A DNA stretch of 64,000 nucleotides from JARRKC01 sp037388505 (GCA_037388505.1 JARRKC010000010.1:1-64000); one strand, 5' to 3'. Shown: positions 26,739 through 38,728, counted from the stretch's first letter. Made by a program: numbers and translations. The notes: generated by a model from the letters alone, not told the origin.

Positions 26739-26823
26739 ATAGGACCTAGAGGAAGGATAGGAAATATAGGACTCCGCGCAACCTGCACCGTGTCCTATGG
26801 GTCCCGTATGTCCGATAGGTCCC
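26739..26823. repeat. Imperfect inverted repeat of TAGGACC-type motifs
   Basis: Left arm with AATAGGACCTAGAGG and ATATAGGAC; right arm with GTCCTATGGG and CGATAGGTCCC; the arms are roughly two-thirds complementary. It fills the gap between pgsA and the enoyl-CoA hydratase gene and looks like a dispersed intergenic element. Confidence 0.55.
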
Positions 26824-26855
26824 AGGTCGTCCCATCCTCCGGGAGGAGCACGAAA

Positions 26856-27641
26856 ATGCACGACTATTCGAAGCTGATCCTGAGCATCGACAATCGTATC
26901 GCCCTGGTGACGATCAACCGCCCGGAGGCATTGAATGCCCTCAATGCCGAGTTGCTCGAGGAGCTCGAGAACCTGTTCGTCGATCTGGCGAAGAACCGGG
27001 ACGTTTCCGCCGTCATCCTGACCGGAGGAGGGGACAGGGCCTTCGTGGGTGGCGCCGACATCCGGGAATTGACCGAGCTCGATGCGTTCGCCGGTCGGGC
27101 TTTCTCGCGGCGGGGACAGCGTTTGTTCGACCGGATCGAACGGCTCGACAAGCCCGTGATCGCCGCCATCAACGGCTACTGCCTCGGTGGAGGCTGCGAA
27201 CTGGCGATGGCCTGTCATCTTCGAGTTGCAGGTCGGAGTGCCCGCTTCGGTCAGCCGGAGGTCAAGCTGGGTCTCATTCCGGGCTACGGGGGAACCCAGC
27301 GCCTGCCGCGTCTGGTCGGAGAGGGACGTGCCCTTGAACTGCTGCTGACCGGAGATATGATTTCGGCGGACGAGGCTTTCCGCATCGGACTGATCAATCG
27401 CGTCGTCGAGGACGGAGAACTGCTGAAGGAATGTAACGGTCTGGCTGCTAGAATCGTGAAGAACGGCCCGCTGTCGGTCGGCGGCTGTCTCGAGGCTGTG
27501 CGCGTTGGTGGAGGGCTGCCGCTCCAGCAGGCCCTGGCCGTCGAAGCCGGGCTGTTCGGGCTGGCGTGCGGGACCGAGGATATGAAAGAGGGAACACGGG
27601 CCTTCATCGAGAAACGAAGGGCTGTATTCAAGGGAAGGTGA
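26856..27641 (+). CDS. Enoyl-CoA hydratase/isomerase family protein
   Basis: 261 residues of crotonase fold. Both catalytic glutamates are present: Glu115 in GGGCELAMACH and Glu135 in FGQPEVKLGLIPGYGGTQRLPR; oxyanion hole residues lie in FVGGADIREL. This pattern suits 2-enoyl-CoA hydration in fatty acid oxidation or related acyl-CoA pathways. GGGAGGAG sits nine bases before the ATG at 26856; the upstream in-frame extension crosses the repeat and is not likely coding. The substrate is not deducible from context. Confidence 0.93.
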   Translation: MHDYSKLILSIDNRIALVTINRPEALNALNAELLEELENLFVDLAKNRDVSAVILTGGGDRAFVGGADIRELTELDAFAGRAFSRRGQRLFDRIERLDKPVIAAINGYCLGGGCELAMACHLRVAGRSARFGQPEVKLGLIPGYGGTQRLPRLVGEGRALELLLTGDMISADEAFRIGLINRVVEDGELLKECNGLAARIVKNGPLSVGGCLEAVRVGGGLPLQQALAVEAGLFGLACGTEDMKEGTRAFIEKRRAVFKGR

Positions 27642-27647
27642 AGTGAG

Positions 27648-28121
27648 ATGGTGAAAGAGTTTGCAGGGAGTCTCGGAGCTTCGGGTCTTCGGATCGGGTT
27701 CGTTGTAGGTCGCTTCAACTCTTCCATTACCGAAAAGCTGCTGGAGGCTGGACTGGACGCCTACCGGCGAGCGGGTGGAGCGGATGAGAATGCGGTTGTG
27801 CTGCGGGTTCCGGGTAGTTTCGAGATTCCGGTTGCGGCGCGGCGGTTGGCAGAGGCGGGAGAAGTGGACGCGATCGTCTGCGTGGGCTGTCTGATCCGGG
27901 GCGAGACTCCGCATTTCGACTACCTCTCGCGGGAAGTGACCCGTGGAATCGATGAAGTCGCCCTGCGCTATGGACTTCCGGTCACCTATGGAGTGCTGAC
28001 GACCGACACGGTTGAGCAGGCCCTCAACCGGAGCGGCATCAAGCACGGCAACAAAGGTGTGGATGCGACTTTGGCGGCGATCGAGATGGTGAATCTGTTT
28101 CGGGAGCTGTCGGGAAAGTGA
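27648..28121 (+). CDS. ribH: 6,7-dimethyl-8-ribityllumazine synthase
   Basis: 157 residues. Conserved stretches include VVGRFNSSITEKLLEAGLDA, RVPGSFEIPVAARRLA and the catalytic-His segment CLIRGETPHFDYLSREVTRGI, ending NKGVDATLAAIEMVNLF. It condenses the ribityl-pyrimidine and dihydroxybutanone phosphate in riboflavin synthesis. The ribH-nusB pair is widespread in bacteria; the nusB GTG overlaps its stop by four bases (GTGA). No FMN riboswitch fits in the six-base gap upstream. Confidence 0.97.
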   Translation: MVKEFAGSLGASGLRIGFVVGRFNSSITEKLLEAGLDAYRRAGGADENAVVLRVPGSFEIPVAARRLAEAGEVDAIVCVGCLIRGETPHFDYLSREVTRGIDEVALRYGLPVTYGVLTTDTVEQALNRSGIKHGNKGVDATLAAIEMVNLFRELSGK

Positions 28122-28528
28122 GTCGTCGCCGAGGACGCGAGCTTGCGATGCAGATGCTCTTTCAGGAAGAGCAGGGGGTGGGGAGCGCGGACGAAGTCGA
28201 GGAACTGTTCTGGCGCTGCCACCACGCCGGGGAGGAAGCCGCGGCGTTTGCCACCCTCATCTTTCGGGCGGCGATTGCCCGACGGGAAGAGATCGACGGC
28301 ATGATTCGGTCGGCGACGCACCGCTGGAAGTTCGAGCGTCTCGCGTCGGTGGACCGAAGCGTGTTGAGGACGGCCGTGGCCGAACATCTGGCAGCTGGAA
28401 CTCCCGCTCCGGTGATCATCGACGAAGCCGTGGAGATCGCCAGGAAATTCGGTGGAGAGAAATCCCCGGAATTCGTCAACGGTGTCCTCGATCGGATTCT
28501 CACAGGGGAAGAGCGGAGCACGGTATGA
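28118..28528 (+). CDS. nusB: Transcription antitermination factor NusB
   Basis: 136 residues, all-helical, with RRRGRELAMQMLFQEEQ at the N-terminus, HRWKFERLASVDRSVLRTAVAE and VIIDEAVEIARKFGGEKSPEFVNGVLD. NusB with NusE binds boxA and supports rRNA antitermination. GTG start overlapping ribH; stop overlapping the lysS ATG (ATGA). Confidence 0.96.
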   Translation: MSRRRGRELAMQMLFQEEQGVGSADEVEELFWRCHHAGEEAAAFATLIFRAAIARREEIDGMIRSATHRWKFERLASVDRSVLRTAVAEHLAAGTPAPVIIDEAVEIARKFGGEKSPEFVNGVLDRILTGEERSTV

Positions 28529-30024
28529 ATGCTGGAGTGGATTTCATCCGACAACGATACGACAAGCTGCAGGCGATTCGAGAGCTCGGATTCGACGTTT
28601 ACCCGCACAAGTTCGACAATGCCGACCCGATTCCCGGAATTGTGGCCCGATTCGAGACTTCGACCGCGGAGGAGCTCGAGCAGGTACGACCGAAGGTGCG
28701 GACGGCGGGACGGCTGATGGCCATTCGTGGCCACGGGAAAGCCAGCTTCGGCCATCTGGCCGGCGAGGGTGCACGCCTTCAGATCTACGTACGTCAGGAT
28801 CGGGTCGGAGAACGTCTTTACGAACTTTACCGGCTGCTCGATCTGGGCGACCTGATCGGGGTGGAGGGCGTCGTCGCGCGGACCCGAACCGGCGAGCTCA
28901 CGGTTTTCGTGGAGAACCTGGTCTTTCTGGCCAAGGCCCTTTTGCCGCTGCCCGAGAAATGGCACGGACTGGTCGACGTGGAAACGCGCTACCGCCAGCG
29001 GTATCTCGACCTCGTCGCCAATCCCGAAGTTCGGACCATCTTCGAGCGTCGCGGACGCCTGATCTCCGAGATGCGCCGTTACTTCGAGGAACGAAGGTAT
29101 CTCGAGGTCGAGACACCGATGATGCATCCCATTGCGGGAGGTGCCGCGGCCCGACCCTTCCGGACCTATCACGAGGCCTTGGGGATCCCGCTGTTTCTTC
29201 GCATTGCGCCCGAGCTCTACTTGAAGCGCCTGGTCGTCGGCGGTTTCGACCGCGTTTTCGAGATCAACCGGAACTTCCGCAATGAAGGCATCTCGACCCA
29301 GCACAACCCCGAGTTCACGATGTTGGAGTTCTATCAGGCGTACAGTGATTATGTGGATCTGATGGATTTGACGGAAGAGCTCCTGGGGCGGGTCGTTGCG
29401 GCCGTGACGGGAGGTCACCGGGCGGAATTCCGCGGAGAGACGATCGACTTCTCTCAGTTCACCCGCTTGACCATGGTCGAAGCGATTCGCCGGTTCTGGC
29501 CCGGCCAGGAACCGCCGAGCGAAGCAGAGCTGCACGAAGCCGAAGGGGTTCGAAGAGCCCTTGAACGTTGCGGGATCGAATTCGAACCGGGGGAGACCTG
29601 GGGGAAGCTGCTCGGCCGCCTCTTCGAAACCGTCGCCGAAACGAAACTGATCCAGCCGACGTTCATCTATGACTTTCCGGTGGAGCTTTCGCCGCTGGCC
29701 AAGTGCAAGGACGCCGACCCCCGGTTCGTCGAGCGATTCGAGCTCTTCATCGGAGGTCTGGAATTGGCCAATGCCTACAGCGAGCTTAACGATCCGGAGG
29801 AACAGAAAGCTCGTTTCGAAGCACAGTTGTCGGAACGCGAAAAGGGAGATTTGGAAGCACATGAAATGGACGCGGACTACGTCCGGGCCCTCCGTTACGG
29901 TATGCCGCCGACAGCGGGGGAGGGTATCGGCATCGACCGCCTGACCATGATCCTTACGAATTCAGACTCGATTCGCGAGGTCATCCTGTTTCCACATCTG
30001 CGCCCGCAGGCAGAGTTAGAGTGA
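28525..30024 (+). CDS. lysS: Lysyl-tRNA synthetase, class II
   Basis: 499 residues. An N-terminal OB anticodon-binding domain (about 55-145, TAGRLMAIRGHGKASFGHL) precedes the class II core with motif 2 FRNEGISTQHNPEFTMLEFYQAY and motif 3 GEGIGIDRLTMILT. It charges tRNA-Lys; a tRNA-Lys gene lies at the right end of the window. The ATG overlaps the nusB stop and the stop overlaps the next GTG, so this is part of a tightly coupled ribH-nusB-lysS-lolC-lolD run. Confidence 0.97.
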   Translation: MNAGVDFIRQRYDKLQAIRELGFDVYPHKFDNADPIPGIVARFETSTAEELEQVRPKVRTAGRLMAIRGHGKASFGHLAGEGARLQIYVRQDRVGERLYELYRLLDLGDLIGVEGVVARTRTGELTVFVENLVFLAKALLPLPEKWHGLVDVETRYRQRYLDLVANPEVRTIFERRGRLISEMRRYFEERRYLEVETPMMHPIAGGAAARPFRTYHEALGIPLFLRIAPELYLKRLVVGGFDRVFEINRNFRNEGISTQHNPEFTMLEFYQAYSDYVDLMDLTEELLGRVVAAVTGGHRAEFRGETIDFSQFTRLTMVEAIRRFWPGQEPPSEAELHEAEGVRRALERCGIEFEPGETWGKLLGRLFETVAETKLIQPTFIYDFPVELSPLAKCKDADPRFVERFELFIGGLELANAYSELNDPEEQKARFEAQLSEREKGDLEAHEMDADYVRALRYGMPPTAGEGIGIDRLTMILTNSDSIREVILFPHLRPQAELE

Positions 30025-31241
30025 AACTCGAGCTATTCGTCGCTCTTCGCTATCTCAAGGCGCGCCGCAAGCAGGCGGTGGTGTCGGTGATTTCTTTCAT
30101 CTCCGTCCTCGGTGTTGCTGCCGGAGTGATGGCTCTGGTCATCGCGTTGGCGCTCAACACCGGATTTCAGGAAGAGTTCCAGCGACGTATCCTGGGCGCA
30201 ACGTCCCACGTGAATCTGCTGCGCATGGGTGGCGGGCCGCTGGAGGACTACAAGGAAGTGCTGGCCAGGGTCTCCGATGTGCCGGGCGTCCTCGAGGCGA
30301 CTCCCACCATCTACGGACAATGTCTGCTGCAGAGTGCCGGCCGCCAGGAGCCTGCCGTCATCAAGGGCATCGACAGCGACTCGGCTCCCGACTTGATTCC
30401 GCACCTGAAAGAGGGAAGTCTGGCGAAATTCGGTTCTGCGGAGGATGTGCCGTCACTGATCATCGGCAAGGACCTCGCCGACACGCTGGCGATCTCTGCG
30501 GGAGAGTATGCGCGCGCTCTGGGTCTGTCCGGGGAGCTCTCGCCCCTCGGGCGCATGCCCCGCAGAAAGAACTTCCGCATTGCCGCCATCTTCGAATCCG
30601 GCCTCTGGGACTATGATGCCCACTGGGCGCTGATGCCGCTCAAGGATGCACAGGAGTTCCTGGGATTGCGGAACGACGAGGTCTCGACGATCGAGTTCCG
30701 GATCCGTGATCTCTACCAGGCGCCGCAGATCGCTGAGCTCGTCAAAGCCCGGGCCGGACCCGGCTACACCACGAGTACCTGGATCGAGCTGAATCGGCCC
30801 CTCTTCTCCGCGCTGCGTCTCGAGAAACTCGCCATGTTCGTGGCCATCGGTCTGATCATTCTGGTCGCCGCACTGAACATCATCGGCACACTGACGCTGA
30901 TGGTCATGGAGAAGAGCCGCGACATCGCCATCATCACGGCCATGGGTGGGACCTCCAAGACGCTGACCCGGGTGTTCATGCTTCAGGGGCTCATCATCGG
31001 AGTGCTCGGTACTGTCATCGGCGACGTCTTGGGCGTCGCGGCGGCCTGGTACTTCGATACCTACAAGATCTTTCGACTCGAGCCGCAGGTATATGCCATC
31101 CCCTATGTCCCGTTCCGCTGGACGCCCTCGGACCTGTTGCTGATTTCGGCCGCGGCGCTGCTGATCAGCTTTCTGGCGACGCTCTATCCGGCGCGCGCGG
31201 CGGCCAGGCTCGATCCGGTGGAGGCTTTGCGCTATGAGTGA
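30021..31241 (+). CDS. lolC: Lipoprotein-releasing permease, LolC/LolE family
   Basis: 406 residues with the MacB/FtsX topology: one N-terminal helix (about 20-45), a large periplasmic domain, and three C-terminal helices (about 272-395). Starts with MKLELFVALRYLKARRKQAVVSVISFISVLGVAAGVMALVIAL and ends with ATLYPARAAARLDPVEALRYE, both characteristic of LolC/E. It extracts outer-membrane lipoproteins with LolD, encoded immediately downstream (8-base overlap). A single LolC/E-type gene suggests a homodimeric (LolF-like) complex, but a second copy may exist elsewhere. Confidence 0.93.
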   Translation: MKLELFVALRYLKARRKQAVVSVISFISVLGVAAGVMALVIALALNTGFQEEFQRRILGATSHVNLLRMGGGPLEDYKEVLARVSDVPGVLEATPTIYGQCLLQSAGRQEPAVIKGIDSDSAPDLIPHLKEGSLAKFGSAEDVPSLIIGKDLADTLAISAGEYARALGLSGELSPLGRMPRRKNFRIAAIFESGLWDYDAHWALMPLKDAQEFLGLRNDEVSTIEFRIRDLYQAPQIAELVKARAGPGYTTSTWIELNRPLFSALRLEKLAMFVAIGLIILVAALNIIGTLTLMVMEKSRDIAIITAMGGTSKTLTRVFMLQGLIIGVLGTVIGDVLGVAAAWYFDTYKIFRLEPQVYAIPYVPFRWTPSDLLLISAAALLISFLATLYPARAAARLDPVEALRYE

Positions 31242-31950
31242 CTTCCTTCGAGTCGAAGGTCTGTTCAAGTCCTTTCGATCGGGAGAGAGCTCCCTGGAGG
31301 TGATTCGCGATCTCTCTCTGGATCTCCCGCAGGGAGAAATGCTGGCCGTCACCGGGGAAAGCGGCTCGGGAAAGAGTACGTTCCTGCATCTGGTCGGAGC
31401 GATGGAGAAGCCCGACTCGGGAACGATTCTCTTCGAAGGGCAGGACCTCGGCCGATTGACGGACCCGGAGCTGGCTGAATTCCGCAACGAGTCGATCGGT
31501 TTCGTCTTCCAGTTCCATCACTTGCTGCCGGAATTCACCGCCCTGGAGAATGTGATGTTCCCTCTTTTGTTGCGCCGCGTCTCCTTCCGAGAAGCCTCTG
31601 CGACGGCGGCCTCGCTGCTCGCTGAAATGGGGCTGCGCGATCGGATGGAGCATCAGCCCGGGGAACTTTCGGGTGGGGAACAGCAGCGCGTGGCCATCGC
31701 ACGGGCACTGGCGGGCCGACCGAAACTGCTCCTCGCCGATGAGCCTACGGGAAATCTCGACGAACGGACTTCCGAATCCATACACGAAGTACTCGTGCGG
31801 ATTCACGAGATCTATCAGCTGACTTCCATTATCGTTACACACAACCCTAGCTTGGCGGAGATGTGTGGAGTTTGTACAAGGATGGAGAATGGTCGGCTGT
31901 TTCGACTAGACTTGAAGACAGGCCGGAGAGTCCCGGAATTGGCGGAGTAG
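31234..31950 (+). CDS. lolD: Lipoprotein-releasing system ATPase LolD
   Basis: 238-residue ABC ATPase: Walker A GESGSGKST (about 42-50), Q-loop FVFQFHHLLPEFTALENV, signature LSGGEQQRVAIARAL, Walker B LLLADEPTGNLDE. The FQFHHLLPEFTALENVM motif is specific to LolD/MacB-type exporters. It drives the LolC/E-type permease just upstream, overlapping it by eight bases. Confidence 0.95.
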   Translation: MSDFLRVEGLFKSFRSGESSLEVIRDLSLDLPQGEMLAVTGESGSGKSTFLHLVGAMEKPDSGTILFEGQDLGRLTDPELAEFRNESIGFVFQFHHLLPEFTALENVMFPLLLRRVSFREASATAASLLAEMGLRDRMEHQPGELSGGEQQRVAIARALAGRPKLLLADEPTGNLDERTSESIHEVLVRIHEIYQLTSIIVTHNPSLAEMCGVCTRMENGRLFRLDLKTGRRVPELAE

Positions 31951-32001
31951 AACCGGGTGCAAGGGCCCGCCGAAACGTCCTTTTGGGGGGATCAGGTTCA
32001 T

Positions 32002-32031
32002 TTGCGGTGAGTCCGGCAATTCTGTTTTAAT
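32002..32031 (+). promoter_or_regulatory. Candidate sigma-70 promoter for clpC
   Basis: TTGCGG (32002-32007) and TTTAAT (32026-32031) are 18 bases apart, about 30 bases before the clpC ATG. No CtsR or HrcA operator was recognised nearby. Confidence 0.35.
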
Positions 32032-32060
32032 AAAGATCCGATCAAAACCGAAGTTAGCCG

Positions 32061-34502
<2,442 letters not shown>

Positions 34503-34700
34503 GAACCCACAGCACGGCGATTCCGTACACCTTTTTTCTCCCGGCCCTTGAAAACACGTGGGCGCGTCATTTAAATGGGGGCTTTGCCTTTTTCAGGTCG
34601 TTTTGTTTGGAAAAGAGCCGTTGACTGTCACGATCCAGAACCGGAGCAGCGAAGCGTGAGACGAGAGACGATGCATTGTTCGATCAACGGTGGGATTCGA

Positions 34701-37322
34701 ATGGGGCGGTCGTGGACCGTGTCGGCAATCCTGCTTCTTGCACTGGCGAGCCAGGCGGCGCTTGGGGCACAGAGCCAGAGCCAGAACCAGGAACCTCCTC
34801 AGCGGATCGAGGAAATCCGCATCGTCGGGAATCGGAGGATTCCTGAGAGCTCGATCCTCTTCTACATCCAATCCAAGGAGAACGATCCCTACAACAAGCA
34901 GCAGATTTTGAGGGACTTTCGAAACCTGCTCAACACCGACTTCTTCGCGGACGCTCGTGTCCTTTTGGAGAAGGGGGAAACCGGTTACATCGTCATCTTC
35001 GAGGTCAAGGAGCGTCCGCTGATCCGGGATATCGCCTATGAGGGGATGAGCTCGTTCAAGGAGTCGGACGTCCTCGAGAAATTCCGTGACATGAAGGTTG
35101 GGCTCAGCCGAGATTCGACCTTCGACCCAGCTAAGTTGCCCAAGGCGCGGCAGGCTATCCGGCTGTTGCTGGAGACGAACGGAAGGCCCCTGGGCACGGT
35201 CGAGGCCGACGTGGAAAACATCAGTTCCGTGTCGGTGAAGCTGATCTTCAAGATCGACGAAGGCCCGAAAGTTCGCATCGGCAAGATCTCGTTCGAAGGC
35301 AACACGGTGTTCAGCGACGACGAATTGCGAGACTCGCTCGAGCTCGACAAGGAGCGGGGTCCTATCGTGATGTTCAAGGGGTATGACAAATACATCCCCG
35401 ACAAACTCGAGTATGACGTTTATACGAACCTGCTTGCGAAGTACCGCTCGCGCGGCTACATGATGGCCAAGGCGGGAACCCCGAAGGTCGAGATCGTGGA
35501 AGGCCCGCGGGGATTGCTCTGGGGATTTCGCAAGACCCAGCAGCAATACTACATCACGATACCGATTGAGGAAGGAGAGCAGTATCGGGTCGGGAAGTTC
35601 CAGGTCGACGGGGTTCAGACCTTCGGTCAGGAGGCGGTCCAACGGAGTTTTGGAGCCAAGGAAGGGGACGTCCTCAACTACACCCAATTGAAGGACGCCG
35701 TCGACAAACTCAAAGAGCTCTATTCCAGGCTGGGCTTCCTGGACATGGACGCGCGCCCGGAGATCAATCCGAACATGGATACCAAGACGGTCGACATCAC
35801 CATCAATGTCACCGAGGGTAAGCGCTACATCGTCAACCAGATCAACTTCTCGGGCAATACCAAGACCAAGGACAAGGTGCTGCGCCGCGAGTTTCTGCTG
35901 GAGGAGAAACAGGATTTCAACGGCGACCTCCTGAAGTACTCGATTCGCCGACTCAACCAGTTGGGTTTCTTCGACAAGATCGAGGAAAAGGACTACGACG
36001 TCGTCAAGCGCCCCCAGGAGGGTGAGGTCGATGTCCTGGTCAAGGTCAAGGAAAAGAGCCAGCAGTCGATCGGCGTGACCGGCGGTGTCAGCGGAATTTC
36101 CGGAGGGTTCTTCGGCGTCAACTACTCGACGAACAACTTTAGGGGACGCGGCGACCGCATCGACGTTTCGCTGCTGGCGGGGACCAGATCGTCCAACTAC
36201 ATGGTCTCCTACACGCAGCCCTACTTCCTGGACACGCGAATGTCGATGGGCCTCTCGGTCTACAATCAGCGGTATCGGATCGACACCTACTCGCTGTTCT
36301 ACGGAATGATCTCGCAGGACAACAACCTGACGCTCTACACCCAGAAGCAGAGCGGTTTCACGTTAAGCAGTTCCTATCCGCTGGGTCGCTGGATGCGCGG
36401 CGGTCTGAGCTACTCGCTCCAAAACATCAGCATCGACACTGCGAGTACGAACAACATTTACTCGGCCTACGCGCTCAATTCACTGCGCTATTTCACTCCC
36501 GGGGGCAGCATCGAAAATGCTCAGAGCGGCCTGCTGCGCAGTGAGATTACTCCGAATTTCATCTACAACTCCAAGAATGCGTATTTCACGGCGACCGAGG
36601 GATCCCAGCTGAGCGTCGAAGTCCCGATTGCGGGAGGTCCTTTCGGGGGAAAGTTTAACCTGATTCGGCCTTTCGTCGAATATCAGTTCTTCCGACCTGA
36701 CCACTGGCTCTCTCATGGCCGCAACAGCTTGGCGTTTCGAGCCCGATTCACCCACATCATCCCCTTTGGAACGCTGCCGAACGGCTCGCCTATGACACCG
36801 CCGTTCTTCGAGCGGATCTTCACGGGAGGCGAATACTCGATACGCGGCTTCGACATCCGATCAGTCACACCTTGGGCCTTTACTCGGACGCCGGGCTTGG
36901 ATGGGGCCGGCAATCCGATCATCGATCCGACGACCGGAATGCCCGTCATTACGGAGCAGCTGATTCCCGTCGGAGGCGATACCAGCGCTCTGTTCACCGG
37001 AGAGTATCGGATTCCCCTCGTGGGGCCGCTTCAAGCCGCGGCTTTCGTCGATCTCGGCAGTGCGTTCATTCTGCGGAAGGACAATCTAAGTCTGCTCGGC
37101 GAGAACACCTCCGTGCAGTTGCTGAACAGCACGAACGACGTGTGGCGGATGTCGACCGGTCTGGAATTGCAGTTCAATCTGCCGGTCATCAACCAGCCGT
37201 TTCGGTTGATTTTCGCCTATAATCCACTTCGTCTCGATACGAGCGTGGTCTATCGGGGAATTCCGTCTCGCTTGCACGAGCCGGTGACGAACATAAAGAT
37301 TAGTGTCGGTTATAATTTCTAG
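34701..37322 (+). CDS. bamA: Outer membrane protein assembly factor BamA
   Basis: 873 residues: signal peptide (about 1-25, ending AALGA), a series of POTRA domains (about 35-430, starting PQRIEEIRIVGNRRIPESSI, then RDIAYEGMSSFKESDV, VRIGKISFEGNTVFSDDEL, YRVGKFQVDGVQTF and RYIVNQINFSGNTKTKD), and a C-terminal 16-strand barrel ending NIKISVGYNF with a terminal phenylalanine. BamA folds barrels into the outer membrane. I chose ATG 34701 because it starts a clean signal peptide and is preceded by GGTGGGA; ATG 34671 is an alternative. The next two genes are Skp-like chaperones, the usual context. Confidence 0.95.
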   Translation: MGRSWTVSAILLLALASQAALGAQSQSQNQEPPQRIEEIRIVGNRRIPESSILFYIQSKENDPYNKQQILRDFRNLLNTDFFADARVLLEKGETGYIVIFEVKERPLIRDIAYEGMSSFKESDVLEKFRDMKVGLSRDSTFDPAKLPKARQAIRLLLETNGRPLGTVEADVENISSVSVKLIFKIDEGPKVRIGKISFEGNTVFSDDELRDSLELDKERGPIVMFKGYDKYIPDKLEYDVYTNLLAKYRSRGYMMAKAGTPKVEIVEGPRGLLWGFRKTQQQYYITIPIEEGEQYRVGKFQVDGVQTFGQEAVQRSFGAKEGDVLNYTQLKDAVDKLKELYSRLGFLDMDARPEINPNMDTKTVDITINVTEGKRYIVNQINFSGNTKTKDKVLRREFLLEEKQDFNGDLLKYSIRRLNQLGFFDKIEEKDYDVVKRPQEGEVDVLVKVKEKSQQSIGVTGGVSGISGGFFGVNYSTNNFRGRGDRIDVSLLAGTRSSNYMVSYTQPYFLDTRMSMGLSVYNQRYRIDTYSLFYGMISQDNNLTLYTQKQSGFTLSSSYPLGRWMRGGLSYSLQNISIDTASTNNIYSAYALNSLRYFTPGGSIENAQSGLLRSEITPNFIYNSKNAYFTATEGSQLSVEVPIAGGPFGGKFNLIRPFVEYQFFRPDHWLSHGRNSLAFRARFTHIIPFGTLPNGSPMTPPFFERIFTGGEYSIRGFDIRSVTPWAFTRTPGLDGAGNPIIDPTTGMPVITEQLIPVGGDTSALFTGEYRIPLVGPLQAAAFVDLGSAFILRKDNLSLLGENTSVQLLNSTNDVWRMSTGLELQFNLPVINQPFRLIFAYNPLRLDTSVVYRGIPSRLHEPVTNIKISVGYNF

Positions 37323-37355
37323 TTCTTGGATACTTTGAAGGAGCTGAGGAGACCC

Positions 37356-37937
37356 ATGGGATATCGAGGTCGTGTGTTTGCAGTGCCGGCGTTGTTGTTC
37401 GCCGTCGTGGGCGGTGGCGTCTTGTTCGGCCAGGGGACCCGTATTGCCTTCGTCAACAGTCAGGAGATCCTGTATCAGACCGACGAAGGCAAGGAAGGGC
37501 TTGCCGAATTCCAAAACTACGTGAACCAACAGCAGCAGGAATTCAACAAGAGGAACCAGGAGCTGACGAATCTCCAGGAGGACTATCAGAGCAAGCGCGG
37601 GACGCTCAGCCCTGACGCAGCCTCTGAGATGGAGCGGCAGATCCAACAGAGGCAGGTCGCATTGAAGCGCTTCCAGGAGGACATCCAGGAGGACCTGAAC
37701 CAGCGGCAGGACCGGCTGATGCAGAGAATCAGCGAGAAGGTACAGCAGGTCATCAGCGACTACGCCAAGGAAAAGTCCTATGATGCGATCTTCATGCGAG
37801 ATCAAAGTCAGGCCTGGGTTAATCCGGCCCTGGATGTGACGTCGGACATCATAGCGCGCTACAATCAGCGCTTTCCGGCGAAGTCGACCCCGGCTGCCAC
37901 TCCGCAGCAATCGCCGTCGCAACAGCCGGGTCAGTGA
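37356..37937 (+). CDS. OmpH/Skp-family periplasmic chaperone, first copy
   Basis: 193 residues: signal peptide (about 1-24), then a long Gln/Glu-rich coiled coil (QQQQEFNKRNQELTNLQEDYQSK, EMERQIQQRQVALKRFQEDIQEDL) framed by GTRIAFVNSQEILYQTDEGKE and KSYDAIFMRDQSQAWVNPALDVTSDIIARYN, the Skp core. It would escort unfolded outer-membrane proteins to BamA, encoded just upstream. The ATG at 37356 follows GGAGCTGAGGAG; the C-terminus is Pro/Gln-rich. A paralogue follows directly. Confidence 0.92.
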   Translation: MGYRGRVFAVPALLFAVVGGGVLFGQGTRIAFVNSQEILYQTDEGKEGLAEFQNYVNQQQQEFNKRNQELTNLQEDYQSKRGTLSPDAASEMERQIQQRQVALKRFQEDIQEDLNQRQDRLMQRISEKVQQVISDYAKEKSYDAIFMRDQSQAWVNPALDVTSDIIARYNQRFPAKSTPAATPQQSPSQQPGQ

Positions 37938-38026
37938 GGATGAAATTGGCAAGTATCGAGCGAATACTCGAGAAGAGTGAAGATGTCCGGAGCAGAAGAC
38001 TTCGGAATCGAAACGGGAGTTGGAAA

Positions 38027-38641
38027 ATGAGATATGGCGTGGCAATCGCCGCCGCAGTGATCAGTATGAGCTGCCTTTGGGCTGCTCCTGTTCCACAGGC
38101 CCAGCAATCCCAGCCGGGCCAGACGGGTGGGACGAAGATCGCTTTCATCAACACGACCCAGGTGCTCCAGGGCACCGCCGAGGGCCGGAAGGAGCTCTCC
38201 GAGCTGCAAGCCTATGAGGAAGCTCTCGTGAAGAAGCTCCAGGCCGAACAGAGCAAGCTTGACGAGCTCCAGAAGCAGTACGCCAGCCAGTCCCGCATGC
38301 TGAATCCGGACACCGCCGCCGAAATGCAGCAGTCGATCCAGGACCAGAGCCGCAGCGTCAAGCGGCTGCAGGAAGATAACCAGATGGACATCAGCCAGCG
38401 GCGGACCGCCCTGCTCAACAAAATGAGTCAGAAGATCCAGGCGGTCATAGCGGATTACGCTCAGAAGAACTCGGTGGGCGCGGTCTTCCTCGACTCGCCG
38501 ACCATGCCTTACTTCTCGCAGGGGCTGGACATCACCACGGAGATCATCAGCCTCTACGATCAAAAGCACCCGGTGGCGGGCGGCCAGGCGACTACGTCCG
38601 GAGCGGCATCGCCGGCGCCGGCGAATCCCCCTCAGCAATAA
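38027..38641 (+). CDS. OmpH/Skp-family periplasmic chaperone, second copy
   Basis: 204 residues with a signal peptide (MRYGVAIAAAVISMSCLWAA) and the same Skp layout as its neighbour: TKIAFINTTQVLQGTAEGRKE, a coiled coil (about 70-150, QAEQSKLDELQKQYASQSRMLNPDTAAEM), and GAVFLDSPTMPYFSQGLDITTEIISLYD. The two copies are clear tandem duplicates. An upstream in-frame GTG or ATG near 37934-37940 would add about 30 polar residues before the signal peptide, so I chose the ATG at 38027, which has GGGAG upstream. Confidence 0.91.
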   Translation: MRYGVAIAAAVISMSCLWAAPVPQAQQSQPGQTGGTKIAFINTTQVLQGTAEGRKELSELQAYEEALVKKLQAEQSKLDELQKQYASQSRMLNPDTAAEMQQSIQDQSRSVKRLQEDNQMDISQRRTALLNKMSQKIQAVIADYAQKNSVGAVFLDSPTMPYFSQGLDITTEIISLYDQKHPVAGGQATTSGAASPAPANPPQQ

Positions 38642-38656
38642 GCGTCTCAATCCAGT

Positions 38657-38691
38657 CAAGCGGCTGCAGAGAGAGCGGGCGCGGCCGCTTG
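38657..38691 (+). terminator. Possible transcription terminator after the skp pair
   Basis: CAAGCGGC pairs with GCCGCTTG across a 19-base loop, followed by a pyrimidine-rich run (CCTTCCTTTTCC). The loop is long and the T-run interrupted, so strength is doubtful. Confidence 0.4.
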
Positions 38692-38728
38692 CCTTCCTTT
38701 TCCGCACTATTGTTTAATTGCGGATCAA

